A DNA stretch of 32,035 bases from Bacteroidales bacterium (GTDB taxonomy: Bacteria > Bacteroidota > Bacteroidia > Bacteroidales > F082), in assembly GCA_017508895.1 (NCBI GenBank), contig JAFWRA010000288.1, positions 1-32,035 of the forward strand. The letters are read 5' to 3'. Position 1 is the first letter of the stretch, and each line of letters opens with the position of its first letter. This document shows, piece after piece, positions 7,146 through 15,379 of the stretch. A program made the translations under genes and the position numbers. Under the pieces are notes generated by a model. That model saw only the letters and a program-made list of their open reading frames with translations. It did not search any database and had not been told where the DNA came from.

Positions 7146-8027
7146 ATGCGAAAACCCCTAATCCTATTACTTTCCATCCTTGTCATGGCCTCATGCAGCG
7201 ACCCCAACGCAAGGTATGTCAAGAAAGCCGTCCGCATTATGGACAAACACGGCATCTACGCCCAAGGACCTGAATGGGAGAAAGCCAAGCAAGAAGCACT
7301 CTCTGCAAAGCCTTCAAGTCTTGGAGAGGCACAAGAAATTGTCACCAAAACTGGCAAGGTGGCTGGAGGAAAGCATACCTACCTGATGACTACCGATGAA
7401 GTGACAGAAAACGACACCTCCTCATGGGAAATGCCGACGGTTGAATTGCTGGAAAATAACATTGCTTTCATCAAGTTACCAGCATTCTCTGGAAATGCGG
7501 AAGAGGGCATCAAATATGCCAACACGGTGCTTAACAACCTTCCTAATGCTTTGCAAGGCGCCATTATTGACTTACGCGGCAACCGCGGGGGCAACATGTA
7601 TCCGATGATTGCCGCTGTTCATCGTCTCCTTCCCGATGATGTCATCTTGAAATTCTCTTCGCGAAAAAGACCAATGAGTATCAACACTTTCTTCGTCTTG
7701 CAAACGGTTGGACTGGAAAAACAAGCTCCCATCAATTGCCCTGTTGCCCTGCTGACTGACGATTGGACAGGCAGCTCGGGTGAGGCCGTCCTGATTTGCT
7801 TCAGAGGGTTGACCAATACGCGCACCTTTGGCTCGCCTACAGCGGGTTATTGCTCTTGCAATCAACCTTTTGCGCTTCCTGGTGGTTCACAACTTGTGCT
7901 CACCATAGGCGAAGACATTGCCCGCACGGGAGAAGCTTTTTGTGACGACCCCATTGCCCCCGACATGTTGACGGAAACACCTTTTGAGGATGCTTTAGAG
8001 TGGCTTAAGAATCAAGAAATAAGATAA
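7146..8027 (+). CDS. S41-family peptidase-like lipoprotein
   Basis: This 293-residue protein has a lipoprotein signal with lipobox VMASC (Cys17). From about residue 96 it follows the S41 (C-terminal processing/tail-specific) protease core: NIAFIKLPAFSG, GAIIDLRGNRGGNMYPMI (the DLRxNxGG motif), and TDDWTGSSGEAV, where Ser210 or Ser211 is the likely nucleophile. FGSPTAGYCSCNQPFALPGGSQLVLTIG and ARTGEAFCDDPIAPD complete the fold. No PDZ domain is seen, and the region before the core is short. Its substrate is unknown. The SstT transporter starts five bases after its stop, so the two are probably co-transcribed. Confidence 0.85.
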   Translation: MRKPLILLLSILVMASCSDPNARYVKKAVRIMDKHGIYAQGPEWEKAKQEALSAKPSSLGEAQEIVTKTGKVAGGKHTYLMTTDEVTENDTSSWEMPTVELLENNIAFIKLPAFSGNAEEGIKYANTVLNNLPNALQGAIIDLRGNRGGNMYPMIAAVHRLLPDDVILKFSSRKRPMSINTFFVLQTVGLEKQAPINCPVALLTDDWTGSSGEAVLICFRGLTNTRTFGSPTAGYCSCNQPFALPGGSQLVLTIGEDIARTGEAFCDDPIAPDMLTETPFEDALEWLKNQEIR

Positions 8028-8032
8028 TTGTA

Positions 8033-9259
8033 ATGAAAAGGCCCTCCCAAATCATAAAGAAATACACCAACGTCAGTTTGGTGCTGCGTATCTTCATCGG
8101 ATTGGTTATCGGTGCGCTATTGGGATTGCTTGTGCCTTCCTGGACTGGCATTGGCATCCTAGGCAGGATGTTTGTCAGTGCCTTGAAAGGCATCGCTCCC
8201 GTATTGGTGGCGGTGTTGGTGACTTCTTCCATCGCTAAGGCCGGTAAAGGTCACGGGCATCGCTTCGCTGCCTTGATAGGAGTTTATATGTTAAGCACTT
8301 TCATCGCAGCCATCTGTGCCGTGGTGGGCAGTTTCATGTTCCCTGTGACTTTGCAGCTGGGCGAGGTACCTGAAATGGAAGGTGCCGTGGGCTCGTTGTC
8401 GGAGGTGTTCACCAACCTGCTGACGGGCATGCTGACCAATCCCATCATGGCCATCGCCAATGCCAACTACATTGCCATCCTGTTTTGGTCCATCATCATA
8501 GGCATTGCCCTCAAAAAAATGGCCAATAGAGCCACCATAGCCGTGGTTCACGATTTTGCCACGGTCATTTCCAAAGTGGTGAAGTGGATCATTGAGTTTG
8601 CCCCGTTCGGTATTCTAGGACTGGTCTTCACGACGGTATCGGAAAACGGTCTTGAAGTATTCACCACTTACGGTCACCTGCTGCTTCTCTTGGTGGGTTG
8701 TATGTTGGTCAATACTTTGGTTTTCAATCCGCTTATTTCCTTTGTGATGTTGCGTAAGAATCCTTATCCGCTCTTGTTCACTTGCTTGAAGGAGAGCGGC
8801 CTGAACGCATTCTTCACGCGCTCGTCGGCGGCCAACATCCCCATCAACATGGCTTTGTGCAAGAAACTCAACCTTGACGAAGACTTCTATTCCGTGAGCA
8901 TCCCTTTGGGTGCCACCATAAACATGGATGGTGCTGCTGTGACTATTACCGTCTTTGCTCTCGCCGTGGCGCACACCATGGGTGTGGAGGTCAGTTTTGC
9001 ATCTGCGGTCTTTCTGGGACTCATCGCCACCCTCGGCGCCTGCGGTGCTTCGGGCGTGGCTGGCGGCTCATTGTTGCTCATCCCCATGGCCTGCTCGTTT
9101 TTCGGCATCGGCAATGATGTGGCCATGCAAGCAGTCGCCATCGGTTTCATCATCGGCGTGGTGCAAGACTCGGTCGAGACGGCACTCAATAGTAGTGGTG
9201 ATGTGTTCTTCACAGCTACGGCAGAATATTACGATAGGAAGAAAAGACAAAACAAATGA
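8033..9259 (+). CDS. sstT: Serine/threonine:Na+ symporter SstT
   Basis: This 408-residue inner-membrane protein imports serine and threonine with sodium. It belongs to the dicarboxylate/amino acid:cation symporter family and agrees with the SstT branch along its length, including the N-terminal helices (LVLRIFIGLVIGALLGLL), the re-entrant serine-rich loop FFTRSSAANIPINMALC, the NMDG-type motif SIPLGATINMDGAA, and ACGASGVAGGSLLLIP with DSVETALNSSGDVFFTA near the end. Length is close to the roughly 414 residues of the E. coli protein. Its end overlaps the downstream GNAT start as ATGA. The subgroup assignment is strong from memory of the E. coli sequence. Confidence 0.93.
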   Translation: MKRPSQIIKKYTNVSLVLRIFIGLVIGALLGLLVPSWTGIGILGRMFVSALKGIAPVLVAVLVTSSIAKAGKGHGHRFAALIGVYMLSTFIAAICAVVGSFMFPVTLQLGEVPEMEGAVGSLSEVFTNLLTGMLTNPIMAIANANYIAILFWSIIIGIALKKMANRATIAVVHDFATVISKVVKWIIEFAPFGILGLVFTTVSENGLEVFTTYGHLLLLLVGCMLVNTLVFNPLISFVMLRKNPYPLLFTCLKESGLNAFFTRSSAANIPINMALCKKLNLDEDFYSVSIPLGATINMDGAAVTITVFALAVAHTMGVEVSFASAVFLGLIATLGACGASGVAGGSLLLIPMACSFFGIGNDVAMQAVAIGFIIGVVQDSVETALNSSGDVFFTATAEYYDRKKRQNK

Positions 9260-9783
9260 TAACAATGGAAACCGAAAGAATCCTACTCCGTCCTTGGTGC
9301 GATGATGACGCAGCTGCACTTTTCAAATATGCCTCCGATCCCGATGTCGGCCCTCGTGCAGGCTGGCCACCACACAAGAGCGTGGAGGAGAGCCTGGAAA
9401 TCATCCATACCGTGTTCCATAACGATACCAACTGGGCCATTGAACTGAAAGAAACGGGTGAGGCCATCGGCGCGATAGGGTATCTGCCTGCGCCCGAAAG
9501 TGAGCTCCCGGCGCGCGAAGGCGAGCCGTTGGTGGGCTATTGGGTGGGCAAACCCTATTGGAACCAAGGCATCTGCACAGAAGCTCTTGCAGTAATGCTC
9601 GAACATATTCGCATGACAACCGACATCAAATCGCTGATTAGCAGCCATTATTTCGACAATCCCGCTTCAGGAAAAGTGATGGAGAAATGCGGGTTCAAGC
9701 CTACTGGTGAGACCTGCATCGACGAGAAACTGACGGGGACGACAAAACCAACACGAGTGATGAGGTTAGAAATTGAACGATGA
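9256..9783 (+). CDS. RimJ/RimL-type GNAT N-acetyltransferase
   Basis: This 175-residue protein is a RimJ/RimL-like acetyltransferase (METERILLRPWCDDDAAALFKYASDP, WAIELKETGEAIGAIGYL, then VGYWVGKPYWNQGICTEALAVML as the acetyl-CoA region, and FDNPASGKVMEKCGFKPTG near the end). Its acceptor is unknown and may be a protein N-terminus, an amino acid or a small amine. The start at 9256 overlaps sstT as ATGA; a second ATG at 9265 begins at the conserved MET motif and is nearly as likely. The stop overlaps the next start as ATGA, so three genes are translationally linked. Its C-terminus is echoed at 1845-1880. Confidence 0.9.
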   Translation: MITMETERILLRPWCDDDAAALFKYASDPDVGPRAGWPPHKSVEESLEIIHTVFHNDTNWAIELKETGEAIGAIGYLPAPESELPAREGEPLVGYWVGKPYWNQGICTEALAVMLEHIRMTTDIKSLISSHYFDNPASGKVMEKCGFKPTGETCIDEKLTGTTKPTRVMRLEIER

Positions 9784-10817
9784 AGACTAACTACATTAAA
9801 ATCAATTTTATACTTATTGTTTTGCTTTGTTGTGGACCGTTGTGGGCGCAGCAAAGCATACGGGTGTTTTTCGTGGGTAATAGTTACACGTCGGTCAATG
9901 ATTTGCCTCGGATGGTGGCCGACATAGCCCAAAGCATGGACGATGAGTTGGTCTATGCAAGCAATACACCCGGTTCCTGTACCTTCGAATTGCATTGTTC
10001 CAACGCTACAATGGACAAGATTTGTCAAGGCGGATGGGATTTCGTGGTGCTGCAGGAACAGAGCCAGTTGCCGGCTTTCCCTCTTGAAATGGTGGAGGAG
10101 ATGGTCTATCCTTTTGCGGAACGGTTGGTCGATTCCATCTACGCATTCAATCCCGAAGGCGAGGCCATGTTTTACATGACCTGGGGTCGCAAGAACGGCG
10201 ATACGGAATACGGTTCGATGTATCCCATGATGAGCACCTACGAGGGCATGGACAGCTTGCTCTATGCGCGTTACATGTACATGGCTGAGGCTAACGATGC
10301 TTCGGTGTGTCCTGTAGGTCGCGTGTGGCATTACCTCCGTGACAACCACAGTGAGATAGAGCTGTATATGCCTGACGGAAGCCATCCTTCAATGGCGGGA
10401 AGTTATGCCGCTGCTTGCGCTTTCTATACCATGCTGTTTGGTCGCGACCCCGACAGCATCACATACGAAGCAGGTTTGAGTCCAAAGACAGCTCATCTTA
10501 TCCGTACGGCCGTTCACGATGTGGTTTACAACTCGTTGTGGAAATGGCAGCGTCCTGAGCCGAGCGCGTTGCCTATCGATGGACAAGATTTTGAGATTTA
10601 TGTTAGCCCGAATCCGACTCATGGTGAAGTAACGCTTCATTTGTCTGAAGGGATAAAAGCCGACATCTTTCTTTTCAGTGTCGATAATAGAATCCTTTTG
10701 CGCAAAACAACACAAGGTGCCACTCGTCTTTCGTTAGATGGGATGCCTACTGGTGTCTATCTTCTCAAATTGGTTACGCATCAAGGAATTGTAGTCAAAA
10801 GAATAGTCAAGCAATAG
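9780..10817 (+). CDS. T9SS-sorted SGNH/GDSL-type hydrolase
   Basis: This 345-residue protein has a signal peptide (residues 1-24, ending PLWAQ). It is followed by an SGNH hydrolase fold: block I VFFVGNSYT with Ser35 as the predicted nucleophile, a WDFVVLQEQSQLP segment in the middle, and block V DGSHPSMAGSYAAACAFY with Asp199 and His202. Members act as esterases or carbohydrate acetylesterases; the substrate is not visible here. The last 75 residues are a T9SS type A sorting domain (YVSPNPTHGEVTLHL, LDGMPTGVYLLKL), so the enzyme should be exported to the surface or medium. The start overlaps the GNAT stop, which is unusual for a secreted protein and ties its expression to that transcript. Confidence 0.88.
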   Translation: MKTNYIKINFILIVLLCCGPLWAQQSIRVFFVGNSYTSVNDLPRMVADIAQSMDDELVYASNTPGSCTFELHCSNATMDKICQGGWDFVVLQEQSQLPAFPLEMVEEMVYPFAERLVDSIYAFNPEGEAMFYMTWGRKNGDTEYGSMYPMMSTYEGMDSLLYARYMYMAEANDASVCPVGRVWHYLRDNHSEIELYMPDGSHPSMAGSYAAACAFYTMLFGRDPDSITYEAGLSPKTAHLIRTAVHDVVYNSLWKWQRPEPSALPIDGQDFEIYVSPNPTHGEVTLHLSEGIKADIFLFSVDNRILLRKTTQGATRLSLDGMPTGVYLLKLVTHQGIVVKRIVKQ

Positions 10818-10826
10818 GAAAAAGTG

Positions 10827-10834
10827 TATCTTTG
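10827..10834 (+). promoter_or_regulatory. -7 element of the secreted esterase gene
   Basis: TATCTTTG lies 29 bases before ATG 10864 and just after the SGNH hydrolase stop, so the second esterase has its own promoter. Confidence 0.6.
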
Positions 10835-10863
10835 CCAAAATTAATCCAATTATACTCATCACT

Positions 10864-11964
10864 ATGAAAACAATAAACCTACTTAAAATCAGTGTGTTAT
10901 CTGTTCTTCTTCTGATTTGCGGTCAACTCTTCTCACAGATTCAGACTTTTGAATGGCAAGGCACGCAACGGCAATATCTCATTAAGATACCAGAAAACCA
11001 TTCTGAAACGATGCCTATCCTGTATTTCTTGCATGGTTTGGGCGACAACATCACTCGGTTGGACAATGAGTTCCATTTCCAGCAGGTGGCCGATGAGTTT
11101 CAGTGGGCAGTTGTGATCCCTCAAGCACTATCTCAGTCGGGTGCAACCATGTGGAATGCTGGACTGATGGCAAGCAGCATCGATGACTCGGGCTTCCTGA
11201 TGGCATTACTTGACGCATTGGCCGAGCAATATCCCATCAATCTCGATAGCGTTTTCTTCACGGGCTTCTCGATGGGCGGTTTCATGACGCACCGCATGGC
11301 CATCGAGCATGGCGACCGCATCACCGCCTGTGCACCTGTCAGCGGACTGATCACGCATTCTATGGCCAACCAAACGGCAGTGGCTCCTGTGCGAATGCTG
11401 CACATTCATGGCACTACGGATCCTGTGGTGGGTTACGACGGCAATTCGCAATACTTTGGCGGTAACTTGGGTCTCAGCGTCGACGCCATCCTTGATTATT
11501 GGAAAAACGCCAACCATTGCGTTGCCGAACCCGTCATCGACACCTTCCCTGACCTCAAGAACGACGGACTGCGTTTTGTGCGTTATACCTATGAGGGTGA
11601 TGCCGAACTGCAACACATCAAGGTGATTGGCGGCAACCACACTTGGTATATGAGTGAAAACCAATACGACATCGGTTATCTGACCGAGATTCATAAGTTC
11701 TTCACCATCAACAACGGAAACGATGGTGTTGCCGAACTTGGGCAAAACACACTACAACTTTGGCCCAACCCGACTTCGGGGCAAGTCACCATTGAAGTGG
11801 CGACAAATACAGCCGTTGAGGTTTTCGACATTCAGGGTCGCAAAGTTGCACAGTATCCATTGAAATCTGGCAACAATCACATTGACTTGGAAAACCTTCC
11901 TGAAGGCTTATATTTCATCAAAGGCGAAAACGGTAAAGTACAGAAACTTTTACTGATGAAATAA
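10864..11964 (+). CDS. T9SS-sorted PHB-depolymerase-like esterase
   Basis: This 366-residue protein has a signal peptide (residues 1-25, ending QLFSQ). It continues as an alpha/beta hydrolase of the polyhydroxybutyrate depolymerase/feruloyl esterase-like group. MPILYFLHGLGDN carries the oxyanion HG motif, TGFSMGGFMTHRMA the nucleophile elbow (Ser136), and MLHIHGTTDPVVGY the likely acid region with Asp. Trp and His follow at GGNHTW. The final 75 residues are a T9SS type A sorting domain (LWPNPTSGQVTIEV, VFDIQGRKV, LENLPEGLYFIKG). Together with the SGNH hydrolase it suggests extracellular ester removal from polymers such as plant polysaccharides. The real substrate is not known. Confidence 0.88.
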   Translation: MKTINLLKISVLSVLLLICGQLFSQIQTFEWQGTQRQYLIKIPENHSETMPILYFLHGLGDNITRLDNEFHFQQVADEFQWAVVIPQALSQSGATMWNAGLMASSIDDSGFLMALLDALAEQYPINLDSVFFTGFSMGGFMTHRMAIEHGDRITACAPVSGLITHSMANQTAVAPVRMLHIHGTTDPVVGYDGNSQYFGGNLGLSVDAILDYWKNANHCVAEPVIDTFPDLKNDGLRFVRYTYEGDAELQHIKVIGGNHTWYMSENQYDIGYLTEIHKFFTINNGNDGVAELGQNTLQLWPNPTSGQVTIEVATNTAVEVFDIQGRKVAQYPLKSGNNHIDLENLPEGLYFIKGENGKVQKLLLMK

Positions 11965-11975
11965 ATTTAAAACCG

Positions 11976-12599
11976 ATGCTGACCCCGAAATTCGACACTT
12001 GTTTCTTTGAGCGTTACGCCATGGTCTCGTTGGCCACACTGTTGGGCGATCATTATGCCCATTTAGTCAACCGTGACCGACCTGACCTGCAGGATGAAAC
12101 ACAAAGTATTGGCATCGAGGTGACCCGGGCCATCCGCGAGAACAAAAACGTGGCCAATGCCTTGGTCAACGAGATGGCGGGCGAGGATATCAAAGAAGTG
12201 AATGCGGAGGATTTACGCCACATCAACCAAAGCGGTTATGCCTATGGCTTGGGCGATGGCACCCTCGTTGGCCGCAACGAGTACGAATTCTGGTCGTTGG
12301 CTTTGCCTCTGAAGCGCATTCTCGAAATCAAGATGGACAAGGTGAACAACGGCTTTTACGGTGATTTCGATGAGTTTGGCCTTTTTGTTTTCACCAAAGA
12401 AGACTTGGACCTTGACCAAGTCAAGCAGACCATCGCCTTCATGATGGAGAAACAAGCTTACCAGAACCGCTTCTATTCACGACTCTTCCTTTCACAAATC
12501 CAGACATTGTTCGACTGCAATCTTGAAACAGGACAATATCGGAAAATCAAGGTTAACAAGGCGCAAAGGTGCAGCTTCTATGAAAACGCAATAAAATAA
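11976..12599 (+). CDS. Conserved-looking protein of unknown function
   Basis: I do not recognise this 207-residue cytosolic protein. It starts 11 bases after the esterase stop, and no promoter element is visible between them, so it is likely co-transcribed. It has no signal peptide or membrane segment. The early region (CFFERYAMVSLATLLGDHYAHLVNRDRPDL, then SIGIEVTRAI) has an acidic pair arranged D-x..-IEVT that loosely resembles a PD-(D/E)XK nuclease core. This is a pattern impression only. The C-terminal half is mixed helix and strand (FGLFVFTKEDLDLDQVKQTIAFMMEKQ) ending in a basic tail. Alternatives include an uncharacterised enzyme or binding protein. Confidence 0.6.
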   Translation: MLTPKFDTCFFERYAMVSLATLLGDHYAHLVNRDRPDLQDETQSIGIEVTRAIRENKNVANALVNEMAGEDIKEVNAEDLRHINQSGYAYGLGDGTLVGRNEYEFWSLALPLKRILEIKMDKVNNGFYGDFDEFGLFVFTKEDLDLDQVKQTIAFMMEKQAYQNRFYSRLFLSQIQTLFDCNLETGQYRKIKVNKAQRCSFYENAIK

Positions 12600-12619
12600 T
12601 GGTTTTCAGTCGCTTATAG

Positions 12620-13720
12620 TCATTGGATTTTGCTTCTGATTCGAATAAAAGTGCGCTCCAAAAGGATGTATAAAAGGTAAGAAACCACCATCACCACTAG
12701 CCAATATATAAAATAAGCTGCAACACCTTGTTCTTCAATTAGTTTTGGACAAACCTTATCCATCACTTGGATTATCAGCGAATTGGTGAGAAACATAGCA
12801 TACGACAAGATGCTGACACGAGAAACGATGCTTCCGGCCACGGTTTTGTAAGATTTGATTTTTGTAAAAATCGGAAACCATAGCGCGATGGCTAAAGCTG
12901 AAAGGGTTAGATGGAGAACATTGAAATAGAGCGAACCGATGACGCGAGGGATGAGGTTGGTGATGACGAACAATACCAAGCCAAAGATGAGACTCTTGAG
13001 CGCATTCCGGTCCCAAAACTCAGGATAATAATGTTGTACCCAAGCCGCCATCACTCCGATGAAAATGTTATCCATTCTTGAAGCCACGGTTTTGCGCAAC
13101 CAGATGTCCCACCAAAAGAAATCGGTTGTCTTTGGGGTCACGATGATACGGTAACCCATAGAAAATATGACAAAGAAAAGACAGAGAAAAGGCACAAATT
13201 GTTTGGGTTTCAAGAAACGGCAAAACAGTGCCAACATCAAGGGGAAAAGGATATAGAACCACCACTGCACAGGCAGCGACCACGACTCCCAATAGAAATC
13301 CCAAAAAGGCGTGAAAAGGTTTTGGGTGAAGGTGACAAAATACCATACTGAAAAAGTCTGCGTGTTGCCTTGAATGACATGACTCTCAACCAAAATATAA
13401 TTGACAATCAGTATGAAAAGGTAGTTGGGCAAGATGCGCAAAGCAGTCCTGAGATAAAAAGAAAAGATTTTTTGTCGATCGAGTGATTCGTCGTGTTTCT
13501 GCATATAGGACAGTAACGATTTCCCGATGAGGAAGCCGCTCATGACGAAGAAGATGTCGACGCCATGGGGCAAAGGTAGGTCGGTGAAGCAGTTTAATCG
13601 AGTGTCGTAGAGCAATCGCTCGCCGTGTCCGTGTACAACACAGAAAATGGCGAATGCCCTAAGCAAATCCAAGCCGAAAACACGCTTGCGGTCAATTTCA
13701 ATGTCAAAGAAACCTCTCAC
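12620..13720 (-). CDS. Acyltransferase family 3 membrane protein
   Basis: This 366-residue integral membrane acyltransferase resembles the OafA/YrhL family that O-acylates surface carbohydrates. The N-terminal signature is GLDLLRAFAIFCVVHGHGERLL with the conserved His region, followed by LPHGVDIFFVMSGFLIGKSLL. About ten hydrophobic segments follow, including FFVIFSMGYRIIV and the closing YFIYWLVVMVVSYLLYILLE. It starts one base after the stop of the beta-helix T9SS protein, so the two form an operon. This may mean it modifies a glycan linked to surface anchoring or LPS, which is context-based inference. The acyl group and acceptor are unknown. Confidence 0.88.
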   Translation of the reverse strand: MRGFFDIEIDRKRVFGLDLLRAFAIFCVVHGHGERLLYDTRLNCFTDLPLPHGVDIFFVMSGFLIGKSLLSYMQKHDESLDRQKIFSFYLRTALRILPNYLFILIVNYILVESHVIQGNTQTFSVWYFVTFTQNLFTPFWDFYWESWSLPVQWWFYILFPLMLALFCRFLKPKQFVPFLCLFFVIFSMGYRIIVTPKTTDFFWWDIWLRKTVASRMDNIFIGVMAAWVQHYYPEFWDRNALKSLIFGLVLFVITNLIPRVIGSLYFNVLHLTLSALAIALWFPIFTKIKSYKTVAGSIVSRVSILSYAMFLTNSLIIQVMDKVCPKLIEEQGVAAYFIYWLVVMVVSYLLYILLERTFIRIRSKIQ

Positions 13721-13721
13721 C

Positions 13722-15302
13722 TTACTTGATTACTTTGGCAGCAAACTGTTGGTTTGAACCCCGCAACAGGAGTAGATAAGTCCCTTGTGCCAGCGTTTGG
13801 AACATTTCACCGATTTCTATACGGTTGAAACCTGCTTGAACGTTCCCTAAATTTTTGTCGACCAACAGTTTTCCATCCAATGAATAGATCTTGGCAAACA
13901 TATTGCAAGAGCTTTCCAACTCGATTTCAGCGTAGCTTGAAGCCGTAACAGGGTTGCCAACGATACGGACAAGATTCTCATCTTGAGCGGTTTCATGAAT
14001 GCCCGTGAAGTCGAATTCGTAAGCTCCTAAATCGATACGGCCATCGCTTACGCGTTGGTGGCCATCAAGGTCAAGGCCGGTGAAAATTTCAGCAGGTGTC
14101 TCAAGTGAACCCGCATTGATGCAATGACTCTCAGCACTTAGTCGGTAGTTTTCGTCTTCAGGCGCTGCAAATAACGGGTCTTCATCAAGGCAGTTTTCAT
14201 AAACCTGGATGATTTCGTTGTTAGAGATGTTCTCTAAACCATACTGTACCAAGCAGTTGTGGAACTCGGGCGCATAACCTTCGTAAGTCCATGACCACAT
14301 TTGTACAGGCTCTTCAAGCGGAATATCATTGGCGTTGCCATAGACGATGCAGTTCCATACGGAAGGCGAACTTTGTTGGTAGAAGAAGATGCCGCCGCAA
14401 TTGACTCCGATGGAGAGGTTGTTTGTCACGGTGAGGTTACTCACCAAGGGCGAGGAGTCGCTGATGGCCAGTCCGCCGCCAAAGTGGCCTGAGGTGTTGT
14501 TGGCAAAGAGCGAGTTAGTGATGCTGCAAGGGCTGTCGTAACAGCGAATAAGGTAAAGTCCGCCGCCATTGATGCCATAGTTGTGTTCAAAACGGCAACG
14601 GTCAATATTGACAGAACAACTGTCGATGCTCAAAGCACCTCCGATGGCGGTTTCGCCGATATTGTAACGGAAGTCGGTCTTGGTAATGTCAACCTCGCAG
14701 TTGATAAAACGCAAGCCGCCTCCGTACATGAAATAAACAGTGTCCAACTCTGTATAAGTCAAATTGTTGCTTACATTACAGTCGTATATTTTTACGGTCG
14801 ACCATTCTGCGTTCAGGGCTCCGCCATGTTCGCGCGAGAAGTTGCAAAACAAGGTGCTGTGGCTGATTTCCACATTGTCGCAGTCAAAGATGCGCAAGGC
14901 CCCACCATCTTGGTCATTGTCGAAGGCTGCCTTCCCGTATTGGAAACGGCAGTAATCCAATTTACACGCTCCTGCTTTGTCCATACGTAAACCGTTCCAG
15001 CCGCCACGACCTGCATTGAAAATGTGGAATCCTGTCGTGTCGGCCACGGTAAAGAGAATGGAATCGTTTTCGGTGCCTATGGCGTCTAATGTGGCGTTTT
15101 TTTCAATGCTGATACTGTAAAAGTCATTGAATAAGACGGTCGTTCCAGGCATGATACTCAACGATTCTTCAACGGTTACATTACCGGTGACGAAGACGGT
15201 ATCGGCATTCCAAACACCGGATTGTAAACCTGACACTTCGATGGTTTGTGCTTTTGACAAAAGACTGAGAACCAATAGTAAAAAAAGTAATCTTGCTTTC
15301 AT
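13722..15302 (-). CDS. T9SS-sorted right-handed beta-helix protein
   Basis: This 526-residue protein has a signal peptide (residues 1-18, ending LLSKAQ). Residues 60-330 show the periodic short repeats of a parallel beta-helix (DCDNVEISHSTLFCNFS, NCEVDITKTDFRYNIG, SCSVNIDRCRFEHNYGINGGGLYL, ITNSLFANNTSGHFGGGLAI), with GGG/GGAL turns like those of choice-of-anchor or polymorphic outer-membrane-type repeats. A region near 400 (SHCINAGSLETPAEIFTGLDLDG) precedes a DGRIDLGAYE motif that usually closes such helices. The C-terminus is a T9SS type A sorting domain (TYLLLLRGSNQQFAAKVIK). It is likely a surface adhesin or polysaccharide-binding protein; no lyase catalytic motif was identified. It heads an operon with the acyltransferase. 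Confidence 0.85.
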   Translation of the reverse strand: MKARLLFLLLVLSLLSKAQTIEVSGLQSGVWNADTVFVTGNVTVEESLSIMPGTTVLFNDFYSISIEKNATLDAIGTENDSILFTVADTTGFHIFNAGRGGWNGLRMDKAGACKLDYCRFQYGKAAFDNDQDGGALRIFDCDNVEISHSTLFCNFSREHGGALNAEWSTVKIYDCNVSNNLTYTELDTVYFMYGGGLRFINCEVDITKTDFRYNIGETAIGGALSIDSCSVNIDRCRFEHNYGINGGGLYLIRCYDSPCSITNSLFANNTSGHFGGGLAISDSSPLVSNLTVTNNLSIGVNCGGIFFYQQSSPSVWNCIVYGNANDIPLEEPVQMWSWTYEGYAPEFHNCLVQYGLENISNNEIIQVYENCLDEDPLFAAPEDENYRLSAESHCINAGSLETPAEIFTGLDLDGHQRVSDGRIDLGAYEFDFTGIHETAQDENLVRIVGNPVTASSYAEIELESSCNMFAKIYSLDGKLLVDKNLGNVQAGFNRIEIGEMFQTLAQGTYLLLLRGSNQQFAAKVIK

Positions 15303-15329
15303 ATAAAGTTAGTGTGATAGATTGTGGCG

Positions 15330-15337
15330 CAAAAGTA
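15330..15337 (-). promoter_or_regulatory. -7 element of the beta-helix/acyltransferase operon
   Basis: The minus strand reads TACTTTTG, 28 bases upstream of the start codon. It lies 12 bases from the opposing element at 15350, as at 6110/6129. Confidence 0.6.
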
Positions 15338-15349
15338 AGGCTTTTTCAT

Positions 15350-15357
15350 TATCTTTG
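15350..15357 (+). promoter_or_regulatory. -7 element of the GH3-type gene
   Basis: TATCTTTG lies 23 bases before ATG 15380, which rules out the longer start at 15293. Confidence 0.65.
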
Positions 15358-15379
15358 CACCGTTTTTTTACTGAGCGTT

